From: JAVJPJ01 sp040217295
GTDB lineage: Bacteria > Pseudomonadota > Alphaproteobacteria > Rhodobacterales > Rhodobacteraceae
Assembly (NCBI GenBank): GCA_964460185.1
Contig: CAYWTM010000069.1
Location: 1 to 18,298, forward strand
DNA length: 18,298 bases
Reading direction: 5' to 3'
The notes under the pieces were generated by a model, which was given only the letters and a program-made list of their open reading frames with translations, searched no databases and was not told where the DNA came from. Shown piece by piece: positions 1 to 7,791 of this stretch. A program made the position numbers and the translations under genes. Each line of letters begins with the position of its first letter. The stretch's first letter is position 1.

Positions 1-542
1 CCTTCAGCTTCGCGATCTTTGCCTATGTCACGCTGGTGGTCTTCCGCCCGCTTCTGATGGGCGCCTGGGGGCACGGATTTCCCTATGGCATCTTCAGCCA
101 CCTCGACTGGGTGTCGAACGTTGGCTACGCCTATCTGCACTTCCACTACAACCCGGCCCACATGATCGCGGTGTCGCTGTTCTTTGCCACGACCTTCGCC
201 TTGGCGCTGCATGGCGGTCTGATCCTTTCGGCGGCCAATCCCGAAAAGGGTGAGGAAGCAAAAAGCCCTGATCACGAAGACACGTTCTTCCGCGATTTCA
301 TCGGCTATTCCATCGGGACGCTCGGCATCCACCGTGTCGGCATGCTTCTGGCCATCTCGGCCGGGTTCATGAGCGCCGTTTGTATCATCATCTCCGGCCC
401 GGTCTGGACATCGGGCTGGCCCGAGTGGTGGAACTGGTGGCTCGAGCTGCCGATCTGGCCGGATCCCGGCCCGGTCCATTCCTCGACCTACATGGAAACC
501 TACGGGGCGAATGCACCTGTCCTGGTTGGGGGGACTGACTGA
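1..542 (+). CDS. pufL: Photosynthetic reaction centre L subunit (3' part)
   Basis: The gene enters from the left edge (first whole codon at 3) and ends with TGA at 540-542, giving 179 residues of a family usually near 280, so about 100 N-terminal residues are missing. The L subunit is a five-helix inner-membrane protein that with PufM holds the bacteriochlorophyll special pair, bacteriopheophytins, quinones and iron. Visible are HLDW (accessory bacteriochlorophyll His, L153 in Rhodobacter numbering), FHYNPAH (His L168, which contacts the special pair, and its ligand His L173), ALHGG (iron ligand His L190), SPDHED with Glu L212 and Asp L213 of the QB proton path, GYS with Ser L223, and GIHR (iron ligand His L230). 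The C-terminus after the WWNWW stretch is about 20 residues longer than I recall for R. sphaeroides. Stop and pufM start share one base (TGATG), so translation is probably coupled. pufB and pufA presumably lie just outside the window. Confidence 0.97.
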   Translation, partial: FSFAIFAYVTLVVFRPLLMGAWGHGFPYGIFSHLDWVSNVGYAYLHFHYNPAHMIAVSLFFATTFALALHGGLILSAANPEKGEEAKSPDHEDTFFRDFIGYSIGTLGIHRVGMLLAISAGFMSAVCIIISGPVWTSGWPEWWNWWLELPIWPDPGPVHSSTYMETYGANAPVLVGGTD

Positions 543-1543
543 TGGCTTACTTCGAGTACCAGAACATCTTTACCCAGGTCCAGGTTCAGGCCGAGCCCGA
601 AATGGGCATGGACAACGAAAACAACATGGGGCTGGAACGGACCAAGACCGCCACGTTTTCGACCCTCGTCGGATGGTTGGGCAATGCCCAGCTTGGCCCG
701 GTTTATCTTGGTTGGGCGGGGCTTGTCTCGCTCGCCACGGGTCTGGCCTGGTTCAATATCGTCGGCTTCAACATGCTGGCGCAGGTTGATTGGTCGATCC
801 CCGAATTCGTGCGGCAGCTGTTCTGGCTGGCGCTGGAACCTCCGGGACCGGAACATGGCCTGTCCATACCGCCGCTGAATGACGGCGGATGGTACATCAT
901 CTCCAGCTTCTTCTTGCTGGTGTCGGTGATGGCCTGGTGGCTGCGGACCTATCTGCTGGCTGAACAGCACAAGATGGGCAAGCATATCGCTTGGGCATTT
1001 CTTGCCGCGATCTGGCTGTTCCTCGTGCTCGGCCTGTTCCGTCCCATCCTGATGGGCAGCTGGTCCGAGGCGGTGCCTTACGGAATTTTCCCGCACCTCG
1101 ACTGGACCACGGCCTTCTCGATCCGCTACGGGAACCTCTACTACAACCCGTTCCACGCGCTTTCGATCGTGTTCCTCTATGGCTCCGTCCTGCTTTTCGC
1201 AATGCATGGCGCGACCATCCTGGCCGTCTCCCGCTATGGCGGCGACCGTGAGCTGGAACAGATCTATGATCGCGGCACGGCCTCCGAGCGGGCTGGCCTG
1301 TTCTGGCGCTGGACGATGGGTTTCAACGCCACGATGGAGGGTATTCACCGCTGGGCCTGGTGGTTCGCGGTTCTGACCCCGATCACGGGCGGTATCGGCA
1401 TCCTTCTGACCGGCACCGTCGTGGACAACTGGTTCATCTGGGCCATCGAACACAACTTTGCTCCCGATTACCTGGGCGCCTATGGCTACGAAGCCTTCGG
1501 CACCTACGGTGACTTTGGTGGCATCCAGGCCGGGGGAGAATGA
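542..1543 (+). CDS. pufM: Photosynthetic reaction centre M subunit
   Basis: 333 residues; partner of PufL in the inner-membrane reaction centre. The ATG at 542 overlaps the pufL stop by one base. Pigment and iron ligands are all present: FPHLDW (accessory bacteriochlorophyll His, M182 in Rhodobacter numbering), NPFH (special-pair His M202, residue 205 here), AMHGAT (iron His M219), RELEQI (iron Glu M234) and GIHRWAWW (iron His M266). Tyr M210 near the special pair is kept (FLYGS). Position M197, Phe in R. sphaeroides, is Tyr here (NLYYNPFH, residue 200). The family member in R. sphaeroides has about 308 residues; here roughly 25 more follow the position where that protein ends, rich in Gly, Tyr and Phe. 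Such tails occur in reaction centres that carry a bound cytochrome, which fits the pufC gene three bases downstream. Cotranscribed with pufL and pufC. Confidence 0.98.
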   Translation: MAYFEYQNIFTQVQVQAEPEMGMDNENNMGLERTKTATFSTLVGWLGNAQLGPVYLGWAGLVSLATGLAWFNIVGFNMLAQVDWSIPEFVRQLFWLALEPPGPEHGLSIPPLNDGGWYIISSFFLLVSVMAWWLRTYLLAEQHKMGKHIAWAFLAAIWLFLVLGLFRPILMGSWSEAVPYGIFPHLDWTTAFSIRYGNLYYNPFHALSIVFLYGSVLLFAMHGATILAVSRYGGDRELEQIYDRGTASERAGLFWRWTMGFNATMEGIHRWAWWFAVLTPITGGIGILLTGTVVDNWFIWAIEHNFAPDYLGAYGYEAFGTYGDFGGIQAGGE

Positions 1544-1546
1544 GCC

Positions 1547-2692
1547 ATGTTTCCTAAGTGGTTTGACAACTGGAACCGGGACAACCCGACCAATATCTTC
1601 GGTCCTGCCATCGCGGTGGGGGTCGCTGGGTCGGCCGTCTTTGTTGCAGCGATGATCATAGGCTGGGGGCAACCCTTTGCCACGGAATCGATGCAGACCG
1701 GCCCACGCGGGACCGGGATGCACGTGCAGGAATTCGTCTCACATCTCGAGGCGGGCGATCCGACAGTCATCGACTACTACCAGGACGAACCCTTCGTTCC
1801 GGAAGAGGGCGAGGAGCTGGCAGGTGACATCTACGAGAACGTTCAGGTTCTGGGAAATCTGACCGATGCCAACTTCAACCGGCTCATGACCGCGATCTCT
1901 TTGTGGGTGGCACCCGACGAAGGCTGTGCCTACTGCCATGGTGACGGCGATATCTCGACCTACGGGGAAGATACGCTCTACACCAAGGTTGTCGCCCGGT
2001 CGATGATCCAGATGACGCAAAACATCAACCAGAACTGGGCGGCGCATGTTCAGGCCAATGCAGAGGTCGGTGTGACCTGTTACACCTGCCACCGCGGTCA
2101 GCCGGTGCCGAACAACGTCTGGTTCCGCGTCAGCCCGGTGAATTCCAACGTGGCGGGTTGGTCGGCCAACCAGAACCGGGTCACGATGGTGTCGAACTTT
2201 ACCTCGCTGCCATCGGACTACCTGGAAACCTACCTGATCGCCAACGAGGACGGGTCCTACAACCCGATCGCCGTGCACGATCTGCAAAGCCGCGTACAGC
2301 AGCAGCCGGGCGACCCGCTGATCCAGCAGACCGAACGCACCTATGGGTTCATGAACTACTTTGCGAACTCTCTCGGGGTGAACTGTGTCTTCTGCCACAA
2401 CTCGCGCGCGTTCTACGATCCCGGCCAGGTGACCCCGCAATGGGCAACCGCCAGCCTGGGCATCATCATGGTGCAGGAGATGATCTCGGATTACCTGCTG
2501 CCCCTGCATGATGTCTATCCGCCGGAACGCCTGGGGCCGGTCTATGGCGATGCGCCTCTGGCCGCATGCCGCACCTGCCACCAGGGGTATCAGCAGCCGA
2601 TGCAGGGCCTGAACGTGATCCGCAACTACCCGGAACTTGCCGTGGTGGACGGAACGCCGGATTATTCGGCCTTCGAAGCGGCGTCGCAGTAA
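1547..2692 (+). CDS. pufC: Reaction centre tetraheme cytochrome c subunit
   Basis: 381 residues. PufC sits on the periplasmic face of the reaction centre and passes electrons from soluble carriers to the oxidised special pair. Four CXXCH haem-binding motifs are visible: CAYCH (127-131), CYTCH (178-182), CVFCH (280-284) and CRTCH (341-345), with Met-containing helices ahead of several that can supply axial ligands (for example LMTAISLW at 113-120 and FMNYF at 268-272). A single hydrophobic segment at about 17-38 follows a short N-terminal stretch. It has no cysteine, hence no lipobox, so the protein is probably held by an uncleaved membrane anchor rather than by lipid as in Blastochloris viridis. 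The ATG follows the pufM stop by three bases and has a strong ribosome site (GGGGAGAA, about 1533-1540). It is the last puf gene; no pufX-like reading frame follows. Confidence 0.98.
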   Translation: MFPKWFDNWNRDNPTNIFGPAIAVGVAGSAVFVAAMIIGWGQPFATESMQTGPRGTGMHVQEFVSHLEAGDPTVIDYYQDEPFVPEEGEELAGDIYENVQVLGNLTDANFNRLMTAISLWVAPDEGCAYCHGDGDISTYGEDTLYTKVVARSMIQMTQNINQNWAAHVQANAEVGVTCYTCHRGQPVPNNVWFRVSPVNSNVAGWSANQNRVTMVSNFTSLPSDYLETYLIANEDGSYNPIAVHDLQSRVQQQPGDPLIQQTERTYGFMNYFANSLGVNCVFCHNSRAFYDPGQVTPQWATASLGIIMVQEMISDYLLPLHDVYPPERLGPVYGDAPLAACRTCHQGYQQPMQGLNVIRNYPELAVVDGTPDYSAFEAASQ

Positions 2693-2723
2693 TGGGCATT
2701 GCGACCCATACCGAACAGCAACC

Positions 2724-2746
2724 CGGGCGGCGGCACCTGCCGCCCG
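2724..2746 (+). repeat. GC-rich hairpin after pufC
   Basis: An 8-bp perfect stem, CGGGCGGC (2724-2731) with GCCGCCCG (2739-2746), around a 7-base loop, 32 bases after the pufC stop. Only three T follow, so it is a weak intrinsic terminator alone. Hairpins after puf genes are known to protect the 3' end of puf mRNA, which is a plausible inferred role here. Confidence 0.5.
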
Positions 2747-2788
2747 AGGTTTCCCGGGCTCCTTACCTCCCTTCGTAAGGCCTCCTGG

Positions 2789-2823
2789 ACCGCGGATGGG
2801 TCAGACCCCGTTCGCGGTTTTTT
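2789..2823 (+). terminator. Probable puf operon terminator
   Basis: A two-part stem: ACCGCG (2789-2794) pairs with CGCGGT (2813-2818), and inside it GGGTC (2798-2802) pairs with GACCC (2804-2808, one or a few bases in the loop). Six T follow (2818-2823). This looks like a Rho-independent terminator between pufC and dxs. The internal mismatched loop (GAT opposite CGTT) may weaken it, so some read-through into dxs is possible. Confidence 0.65.
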
Positions 2824-2856
2824 CATCTCCAAACTGCCAGTTCGGGAGAAACGACC

Positions 2857-4779
2857 ATGACACGACCGCACACCCCCATTCTAGATCGCGTGAACTACCC
2901 GGCCGACCTGCGCCGCATGTCGGATGCCGAGTTGTCCCAATGCGCAGACGAGTTGCGGGCCGAAACCATTTCGGCCGTGTCCGAAACCGGCGGCCACCTG
3001 GGATCGTCGCTGGGTGTGGTCGAGTTGACCGTCGCAATCCATGCCGTGTTCAACACCCCCTACGACAAGCTGGTCTGGGATGTGGGCCACCAGTGTTACC
3101 CCCACAAGATCGTCACGGGTCGCCGCGACCGAATCCGCACCCTGCGCCAGAAAGACGGGTTGAGCGGGTTCACGAAAAGATCTGAATCGGAATACGATCC
3201 GTTCGGTGCGGCGCATTCCTCGACCTCGATTTCGGCGGCGCTCGGCTTTGCCATGGCGCGCGAGATGGGGCAGGCGACCGGTGATGCGATAGCGGTGATC
3301 GGCGATGGTTCGATCTCGGCCGGGATGGCCTATGAGGCATTGAACAACGCGGGCGATCTGGGCCGGCGGCTATTTGTCATTCTGAACGACAACGACATGT
3401 CCATCGCGCCGCCGGTCGGGGCGATGTCGCGGTATCTGTCCGGCCTTTCGAGCACCTCACCGCTTGCCGCGCTGAAGGATCTGGCCGACGGCGTTGCGTC
3501 CCATCTGCCCGAACCGCTGCGTCACGGGGCCGAACGTGCCCGCGAACTGGTGACGGGCCATCCGAAATCGGCCACGCTGTTCGAACATCTGGGGTTCACC
3601 TATATCGGCCCGGTCGATGGCCACAACATGCCCGAGCTTCTGAACGTGCTGCGCAGCGCCAAGGCGCGCGCAACCGGGCCGGTCCTGATCCACGCGGTTA
3701 CGGTGAAAGGCAAGGGATATGCCCCCGCCGAAGGGTCCGATGACTGCTATCACGGGGTGGCGAAATTCGACGTCGCCACCGGCGCGCAGCAGAAATCACA
3801 ACCCAATGCGCCCAGCTACACCAATGTCTTTGGTCAGACCCTGACGCGCCAGGCCGAGAAGGATTCGACCATTGTCGGCGTCACGGCGGCCATGCCCGGC
3901 GGCACCGGCTTGAACGTTTTGCAAAAGGCGTTGCCGGGCCGCGTGTTCGACGTGGGTATCGCGGAACAGCACGCGGTCACGTTCAGCGCCGGGATGGCCG
4001 CCGGCGGCATGAAACCGTTCTGTGCGATCTATTCGAGCTTTCTTCAGCGTGGCTATGACCAGGTGGTGCATGACGTGGCGCTTCAGAACCTGCCGGTCCG
4101 CTTCATGATAGACCGCGCGGGGCTGGTGGGTGCCGATGGCCCGACCCATGCGGGCGCGTTCGATATCGGGTTTCTGGCCGCCTTGCCCAACATGACCGTC
4201 ATGGCCTGCGCCGACGAGGCGGAACTGGTGCACATGATGGCGACCGCCGCCGCCCATGACAGCGGCCCGATCGCGCTGCGCTATCCGCGTGGTGAAGGCA
4301 CCGGCGTCGCCATGCCGGAAGAGGGGGACGTGCTGGAAATCGGCAAGGGCCGCGTCCTGCAAGAGGGCCACGATATCGCCATCCTGTCCTTCGGCGCCCA
4401 TCTGGCCGAGGCGACAGACGCCGCCCGCGCGCTGGAAGCCCGTGGATTGAGCGTGACCATCGCCGATGCGCGTTTCGCCAAGCCGCTGGATACCGATCTG
4501 ATCGACCGTCTGGTCGCGGATCATTCCGCCATCATAACGGTCGAACAGGGTTCGATGCTGGGGTTTGGTGGGCTGGTGTTGCACCATCTGGCCAAAACCG
4601 GCCAGCTTGATCGCGGCTGCGCCATCCGCACCCTGTGCCTGCCGGACCGGTTCATCGACCAGGCCAGCCCCGCCGACATGTATGCCCAGGCCGGCCTGAG
4701 CGCCCAGGACATCGCTGATGCGGCGCTGCAGGCCATGGGCGTTGCGACCGCAGCGTTCGACGGCAAGGCGCGTGCCTGA
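2857..4779 (+). CDS. dxs: 1-deoxy-D-xylulose-5-phosphate synthase
   Basis: 640 residues, full family length. This cytoplasmic thiamine-diphosphate enzyme condenses pyruvate with glyceraldehyde 3-phosphate, the first and usually rate-limiting step of the MEP isoprenoid pathway. Seen in order: GGHLGSSLG with the active-site His (residue 47), the thiamine-diphosphate motif beginning GDG at 149-151 and reaching the Asn near 177 (LNDND), the pyrimidine-domain segment DVGIAEQHAVTF with the catalytic Glu, and the DRAGLVGADGPTHAG stretch. A good ribosome site (GGGAGA, 2844-2849) lies seven bases before the ATG. Dxs inside a photosynthesis cluster after puf genes is typical of Rhodobacterales and supplies precursor for phytyl tails and carotenoids. 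A second housekeeping dxs may exist elsewhere in the genome, as in R. sphaeroides. It has its own terminator and is convergent with idi. Confidence 0.97.
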   Translation: MTRPHTPILDRVNYPADLRRMSDAELSQCADELRAETISAVSETGGHLGSSLGVVELTVAIHAVFNTPYDKLVWDVGHQCYPHKIVTGRRDRIRTLRQKDGLSGFTKRSESEYDPFGAAHSSTSISAALGFAMAREMGQATGDAIAVIGDGSISAGMAYEALNNAGDLGRRLFVILNDNDMSIAPPVGAMSRYLSGLSSTSPLAALKDLADGVASHLPEPLRHGAERARELVTGHPKSATLFEHLGFTYIGPVDGHNMPELLNVLRSAKARATGPVLIHAVTVKGKGYAPAEGSDDCYHGVAKFDVATGAQQKSQPNAPSYTNVFGQTLTRQAEKDSTIVGVTAAMPGGTGLNVLQKALPGRVFDVGIAEQHAVTFSAGMAAGGMKPFCAIYSSFLQRGYDQVVHDVALQNLPVRFMIDRAGLVGADGPTHAGAFDIGFLAALPNMTVMACADEAELVHMMATAAAHDSGPIALRYPRGEGTGVAMPEEGDVLEIGKGRVLQEGHDIAILSFGAHLAEATDAARALEARGLSVTIADARFAKPLDTDLIDRLVADHSAIITVEQGSMLGFGGLVLHHLAKTGQLDRGCAIRTLCLPDRFIDQASPADMYAQAGLSAQDIADAALQAMGVATAAFDGKARA

Positions 4780-4811
4780 CCGGAGGATAAGGGACGTTCA
4801 GAAACAGCAGG

Positions 4812-4836
4812 GGGCCGTGTTGCAGCGGCCCTTTTT
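4812..4836 (+). terminator. Rho-independent terminator of dxs
   Basis: Perfect 6-bp stem GGGCCG (4812-4817) with CGGCCC (4826-4831), loop TGTTGCAG, followed by five T (4832-4836). It stops transcription of dxs just where the convergent idi gene ends. On the minus strand no T tract follows the stem, so it looks one-way. Confidence 0.85.
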
Positions 4837-5357
4837 CATGCGTCGTTAAAGATGACGCCCGCGTGGTCACGCAGGTAGATCTGCAACCACGGTGTGAACT
4901 GATCCGGGGTTTCGAGAACCTCTTGCTTCAGCTTGTCCAGCGGCCGCCAGATCGTGTCCATCACTTCGTCCGGGTTCGGTGAGGGTTCATGGCCAGCGGC
5001 CATTTCACCCACGAAGATATCGACCACTTCGTGTTCGATCAGCCCGCCACCCACACTGGCGCGATATTCGACCGTGTCGCGAAAGGTCAGGGGCACACCC
5101 ATGATCCCAAGCTCTTCCTCCAGCCGCCGGGTGGCGCAATCGGCGGCGTTTTCGCCCCAGAACGGATGGGTGCAACAGGTGTTCGCCCATAGCCCCGGCG
5201 TATGGTACTTTCCCAGCGCGCGCCGTTGCAGCAACACCTGATCGTCCCGCATCAAGAAGACCGATATCGCCTTGTGCCGAAGACCTTTCACATGGACCTC
5301 GAGCTTTTCAACGGGTGTCAGGCTGCCGTTGACCCAGGCCGGGATGGTGTTTTTCAT
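4836..5357 (-). CDS. idi: Isopentenyl-diphosphate delta-isomerase, type I
   Basis: 173 residues, the usual length for a bacterial type I enzyme. It interconverts isopentenyl and dimethylallyl diphosphate in the cytoplasm, balancing the C5 units for geranylgeranyl diphosphate. The Nudix-like fold shows WANTCCTHP, in which Cys62 aligns with the catalytic Cys of E. coli Idi (C61 is an extra neighbour), the metal-binding His of LRHKA near residue 28, the Nudix helix RRLEEELGI (77-85), and EHEVVDIF, where Glu110 matches the catalytic Glu116 of E. coli. Its ATG overlaps the bchP stop (ATGA, 5354-5357), and the ribosome site is poor, so it is probably translated by coupling as the last gene of the bchG operon. 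It may be the only Idi or a photosynthesis-dedicated copy. Confidence 0.96.
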   Translation of the reverse strand: MKNTIPAWVNGSLTPVEKLEVHVKGLRHKAISVFLMRDDQVLLQRRALGKYHTPGLWANTCCTHPFWGENAADCATRRLEEELGIMGVPLTFRDTVEYRASVGGGLIEHEVVDIFVGEMAAGHEPSPNPDEVMDTIWRPLDKLKQEVLETPDQFTPWLQIYLRDHAGVIFNDA

Positions 5358-6541
5358 ACGCGGGTCGCTGAAACCAAACCTGTCAGATGCGCCATGTTCT
5401 TGAAGCCGATCTTGATATGCGCAAGGGGTCGCGCCTTAACGAGTTTCTTGTTCATGTAGGCCTCGAACGTCAACCGTTGCACATCGACGTCATGGCATAG
5501 CGACACGAAGCGTTCGCGCCGTTCGTCCGACCGGTAATAGGCGTCTTGCATGGCGCCCAGAACCTTGAAGACGTTCTTGTGTTCTTTCATGAACAGTTTC
5601 CGCGCAAGACCCAGGTCCTTGATCATGCCGGTCTGGAGCTTTCTGGCTGCGGCGATGCCAGCGACACGGCCCCCCATCATCGCATAGTATATCCCTTCGC
5701 CCGAAGACGGGGCGACCACGCCTGCCGCATCCCCGGCCAGCACGACATCGCGGCCATTGTCCCAGCAATCCAGCGGTTTCAGGGGGATCGGTGCGCCTTC
5801 CTTGCGGATCGTCTTGCAATCATCGAGACCCGACGCGACGCGCAGCGCAGTCGTGGCCTGTTTCAGATCGACATCCTTGATCATCGACCCCATGCCGATG
5901 CTGGCGGACTTTCCGTGCGGAAAGACCCAGCCGTAGAAATCCGGGCTGATCGCGCCGTCATAGATCACGTCGCAGCGGTCCGGATGATAATCGCCCCGTT
6001 CGCCGGGGCTTTCCACGATTTCGTGATAGGCGATCACGTAGGGGATCTTTTCGGCACCCTTGATCTGCGTCCGCGCCACGTTGGACCGCGCGCCGTCGGC
6101 GCCGATCACCAGACGCGTTGTCAGCGTGCGATCTTCACCACTGGCCTTGTCGCGGTAATGCACATGGGTGCCGTCCTTGTCTCGCGTGATCGACGTGTAG
6201 GTGCCCGTCACACGCTCGGCCCCGGCCTCCGATGCGCGGTTGCGCAGGAACTCGTCGAAATGTTCGCGGTCGACCATGCCGACAAACCCGTTCTCGATCG
6301 GGATGTCCACGCGTCGCCCGGTGGGTGAGATCATCCGCGCCGTCTTGATCTTGGCAACCAGCTGATCGTCGGGAATGTCGAAATCCTGGATCAGGCGCGG
6401 GGGGATGGCCCCGCCGCAAGGTTTGATCCGGCCGGCGCGGTCGATCATCGCCACGCGGTGCCCGGACCGGGCCAGATCTTCGGCTGCAGTGGCGCCCGAC
6501 GGCCCCCCGCCAACAACGACGACATCGTAGATCATGGTCAT
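5354..6541 (-). CDS. bchP: Geranylgeranyl diphosphate/bacteriochlorophyll reductase
   Basis: 395 residues, matching BchP of purple bacteria (about 390). It reduces three double bonds of the geranylgeranyl tail of bacteriochlorophyll to phytyl, using NADPH and FAD. The N-terminus has the FAD dinucleotide fold VVVVGGGPSGATAAEDLARS (GGGPSG at 11-16), followed by PCGGAIPPRL (41-50) typical of geranylgeranyl reductases, GADGARSNVAR (147-157), and the second FAD motif AGDAAGVVAPSSGEGIYYAM (269-288). No transmembrane segment is evident, and the enzyme is probably membrane-associated. It overlaps idi downstream and the PucC-like gene upstream, each by ATGA. GGAGA directly precedes its ATG. Position next to bchG fits, since BchG makes the geranylgeranylated substrate. 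A plant-type ChlP or archaeal lipid reductase is the only alternative family, and the context excludes these. Confidence 0.96.
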   Translation of the reverse strand: MTMIYDVVVVGGGPSGATAAEDLARSGHRVAMIDRAGRIKPCGGAIPPRLIQDFDIPDDQLVAKIKTARMISPTGRRVDIPIENGFVGMVDREHFDEFLRNRASEAGAERVTGTYTSITRDKDGTHVHYRDKASGEDRTLTTRLVIGADGARSNVARTQIKGAEKIPYVIAYHEIVESPGERGDYHPDRCDVIYDGAISPDFYGWVFPHGKSASIGMGSMIKDVDLKQATTALRVASGLDDCKTIRKEGAPIPLKPLDCWDNGRDVVLAGDAAGVVAPSSGEGIYYAMMGGRVAGIAAARKLQTGMIKDLGLARKLFMKEHKNVFKVLGAMQDAYYRSDERRERFVSLCHDVDVQRLTFEAYMNKKLVKARPLAHIKIGFKNMAHLTGLVSATRV

Positions 6542-7791
6542 TCTCCAGGTTGTAGTGAAGGCGCGAAGGGTCTCGCGTGCAAAAGCCGCCCAGCCACCAG
6601 GGCTGCAGCAAGAAACAGCACCGCCTCGAGCCCGAAGACCACGCCGTAGGCGGCGTCATCCGGCAGGGCCAGCCGGGCGATATCAAGAATTCCGGTTGCC
6701 AGCAGGCCTGCAAGGCCCGCCGCCACGGCTTGGGCGGCGCCGAACACGCCCATACGGGTGCCCGCAGCGCCCTCGCGGGATGCGGCAAGGCGCATCATCG
6801 ATCCGATGGCGCCGACGACGAACAGCCCGTTGCCGAACCCCAGCACAACCGTGAAGGGGACAAGCGCAAGGCCCGCCCCGAGGCCGATCAACCCAATGGC
6901 GGAAATGATGCACCCGATCACGGCCCATGCGCGCAGCGATCCGACGCGGAATGTCGACAGCGCGCCGGCGGCGAGCATTCCGACGAGGGATGCGCCATCC
7001 TTGCCGCCCGAAAGCTTGGTGGAATCCTCGGGCGGCAGGCCGTGGACATGGCCCGCAAAAGGTTCCAGCACCAGTTCGCTCAGGTAAAAGGCCAGGATCG
7101 ACAGGAACACGAACCCGGTGAACGCCCGGGCGGCCGGGTCATCCCAGGTGGCGCGCAGGGCAGGGCCCAGCCTGGCCTCGGCCGGGGCGGGGACGGGGCC
7201 AAGGCGGCTTTCGATGCCGCGCGTCGCGATCACCGACAGGATCAGCGCGATCAGCGCCACAACCGGGACGATACGGACCAGACGCTCGGGCGAATACGGT
7301 TCCAGCGCGATGCCGGTCCCGACAGAGGATACGATCGCCCCCAAGATCAGGGTCAGCCACGCGATTGTGGCCGCGGCCCCCTTGCGTTCGTCCGATGCTG
7401 CCGTCGCAAGCAGGGCCAGAAAGGACGTGCCTGCCGCCCCGATGCCAAGGCCGATGGCCGCATAGGCGAGGATCCATACCGTCAACGCCAAGGCCGGCGT
7501 TTCGATGAACGCGATGCCCCAGGCCGTCGCGATCAGGCCCAGGCCAACCATGGCGATGCCACCGATAATGAACGGGGTGCGGCCGCCCTTGGCGTCCGAT
7601 CTGTGGCCCCAGTAGGGCCGGGTCATCTGCACGCCGTAATGCAGCGCCACCAGCAGGCCCGGCAACAGCGCCGGCCAGGCCAGCTCGACCGTCATCAACC
7701 GGTTGAACAGGTTGACCGGCAGCGCCGCCAAACCCCCGATGGCTGCATTGGCGAGGCAAAGTCGCGCGATGCCCCCCCAGCCCAGCGTCAT
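6538..7791 (-). CDS. PucC-family MFS protein (ORF428/BCD type)
   Basis: 417 residues of a polytopic membrane protein with about 12 hydrophobic segments spread along its whole length, of the bacteriochlorophyll delivery (BCD) branch of the major facilitator superfamily. The N-terminal FNRLMTVELAWPALLPGLLV and the QMTRPYWGHRSDAKGGRTPF stretch are typical of PucC/LhaA/ORF428 proteins. Between bchP and bchG the usual family member is ORF428 (also called Bch2 or ORF427), rather than LhaA (next to puhA) or PucC (next to pucBA). The family is thought to pass bacteriochlorophyll to assembling antenna or reaction-centre proteins; for this member that is inference. It overlaps bchG and bchP by ATGA at both ends, so it is made together with BchG and BchP, which suggests channelling of finished pigment from synthase to carrier. 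Confidence 0.9.
   Translation of the reverse strand: MTLGWGGIARLCLANAAIGGLAALPVNLFNRLMTVELAWPALLPGLLVALHYGVQMTRPYWGHRSDAKGGRTPFIIGGIAMVGLGLIATAWGIAFIETPALALTVWILAYAAIGLGIGAAGTSFLALLATAASDERKGAAATIAWLTLILGAIVSSVGTGIALEPYSPERLVRIVPVVALIALILSVIATRGIESRLGPVPAPAEARLGPALRATWDDPAARAFTGFVFLSILAFYLSELVLEPFAGHVHGLPPEDSTKLSGGKDGASLVGMLAAGALSTFRVGSLRAWAVIGCIISAIGLIGLGAGLALVPFTVVLGFGNGLFVVGAIGSMMRLAASREGAAGTRMGVFGAAQAVAAGLAGLLATGILDIARLALPDDAAYGVVFGLEAVLFLAAALVAGRLLHARPFAPSLQPGE

Noticed and set aside
2761..2780. Hairpin CCTTAC/GTAAGG between the two pufC-dxs hairpins
   Set aside because: Six bp with an eight-base loop and no T tract; it could be chance, and the neighbouring hairpins explain termination better.
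2693..2856. Possible pufX or other small gene between pufC and dxs
   Set aside because: The gap is 164 bases and mostly hairpins; no frame of PufX size or character starts after pufC.
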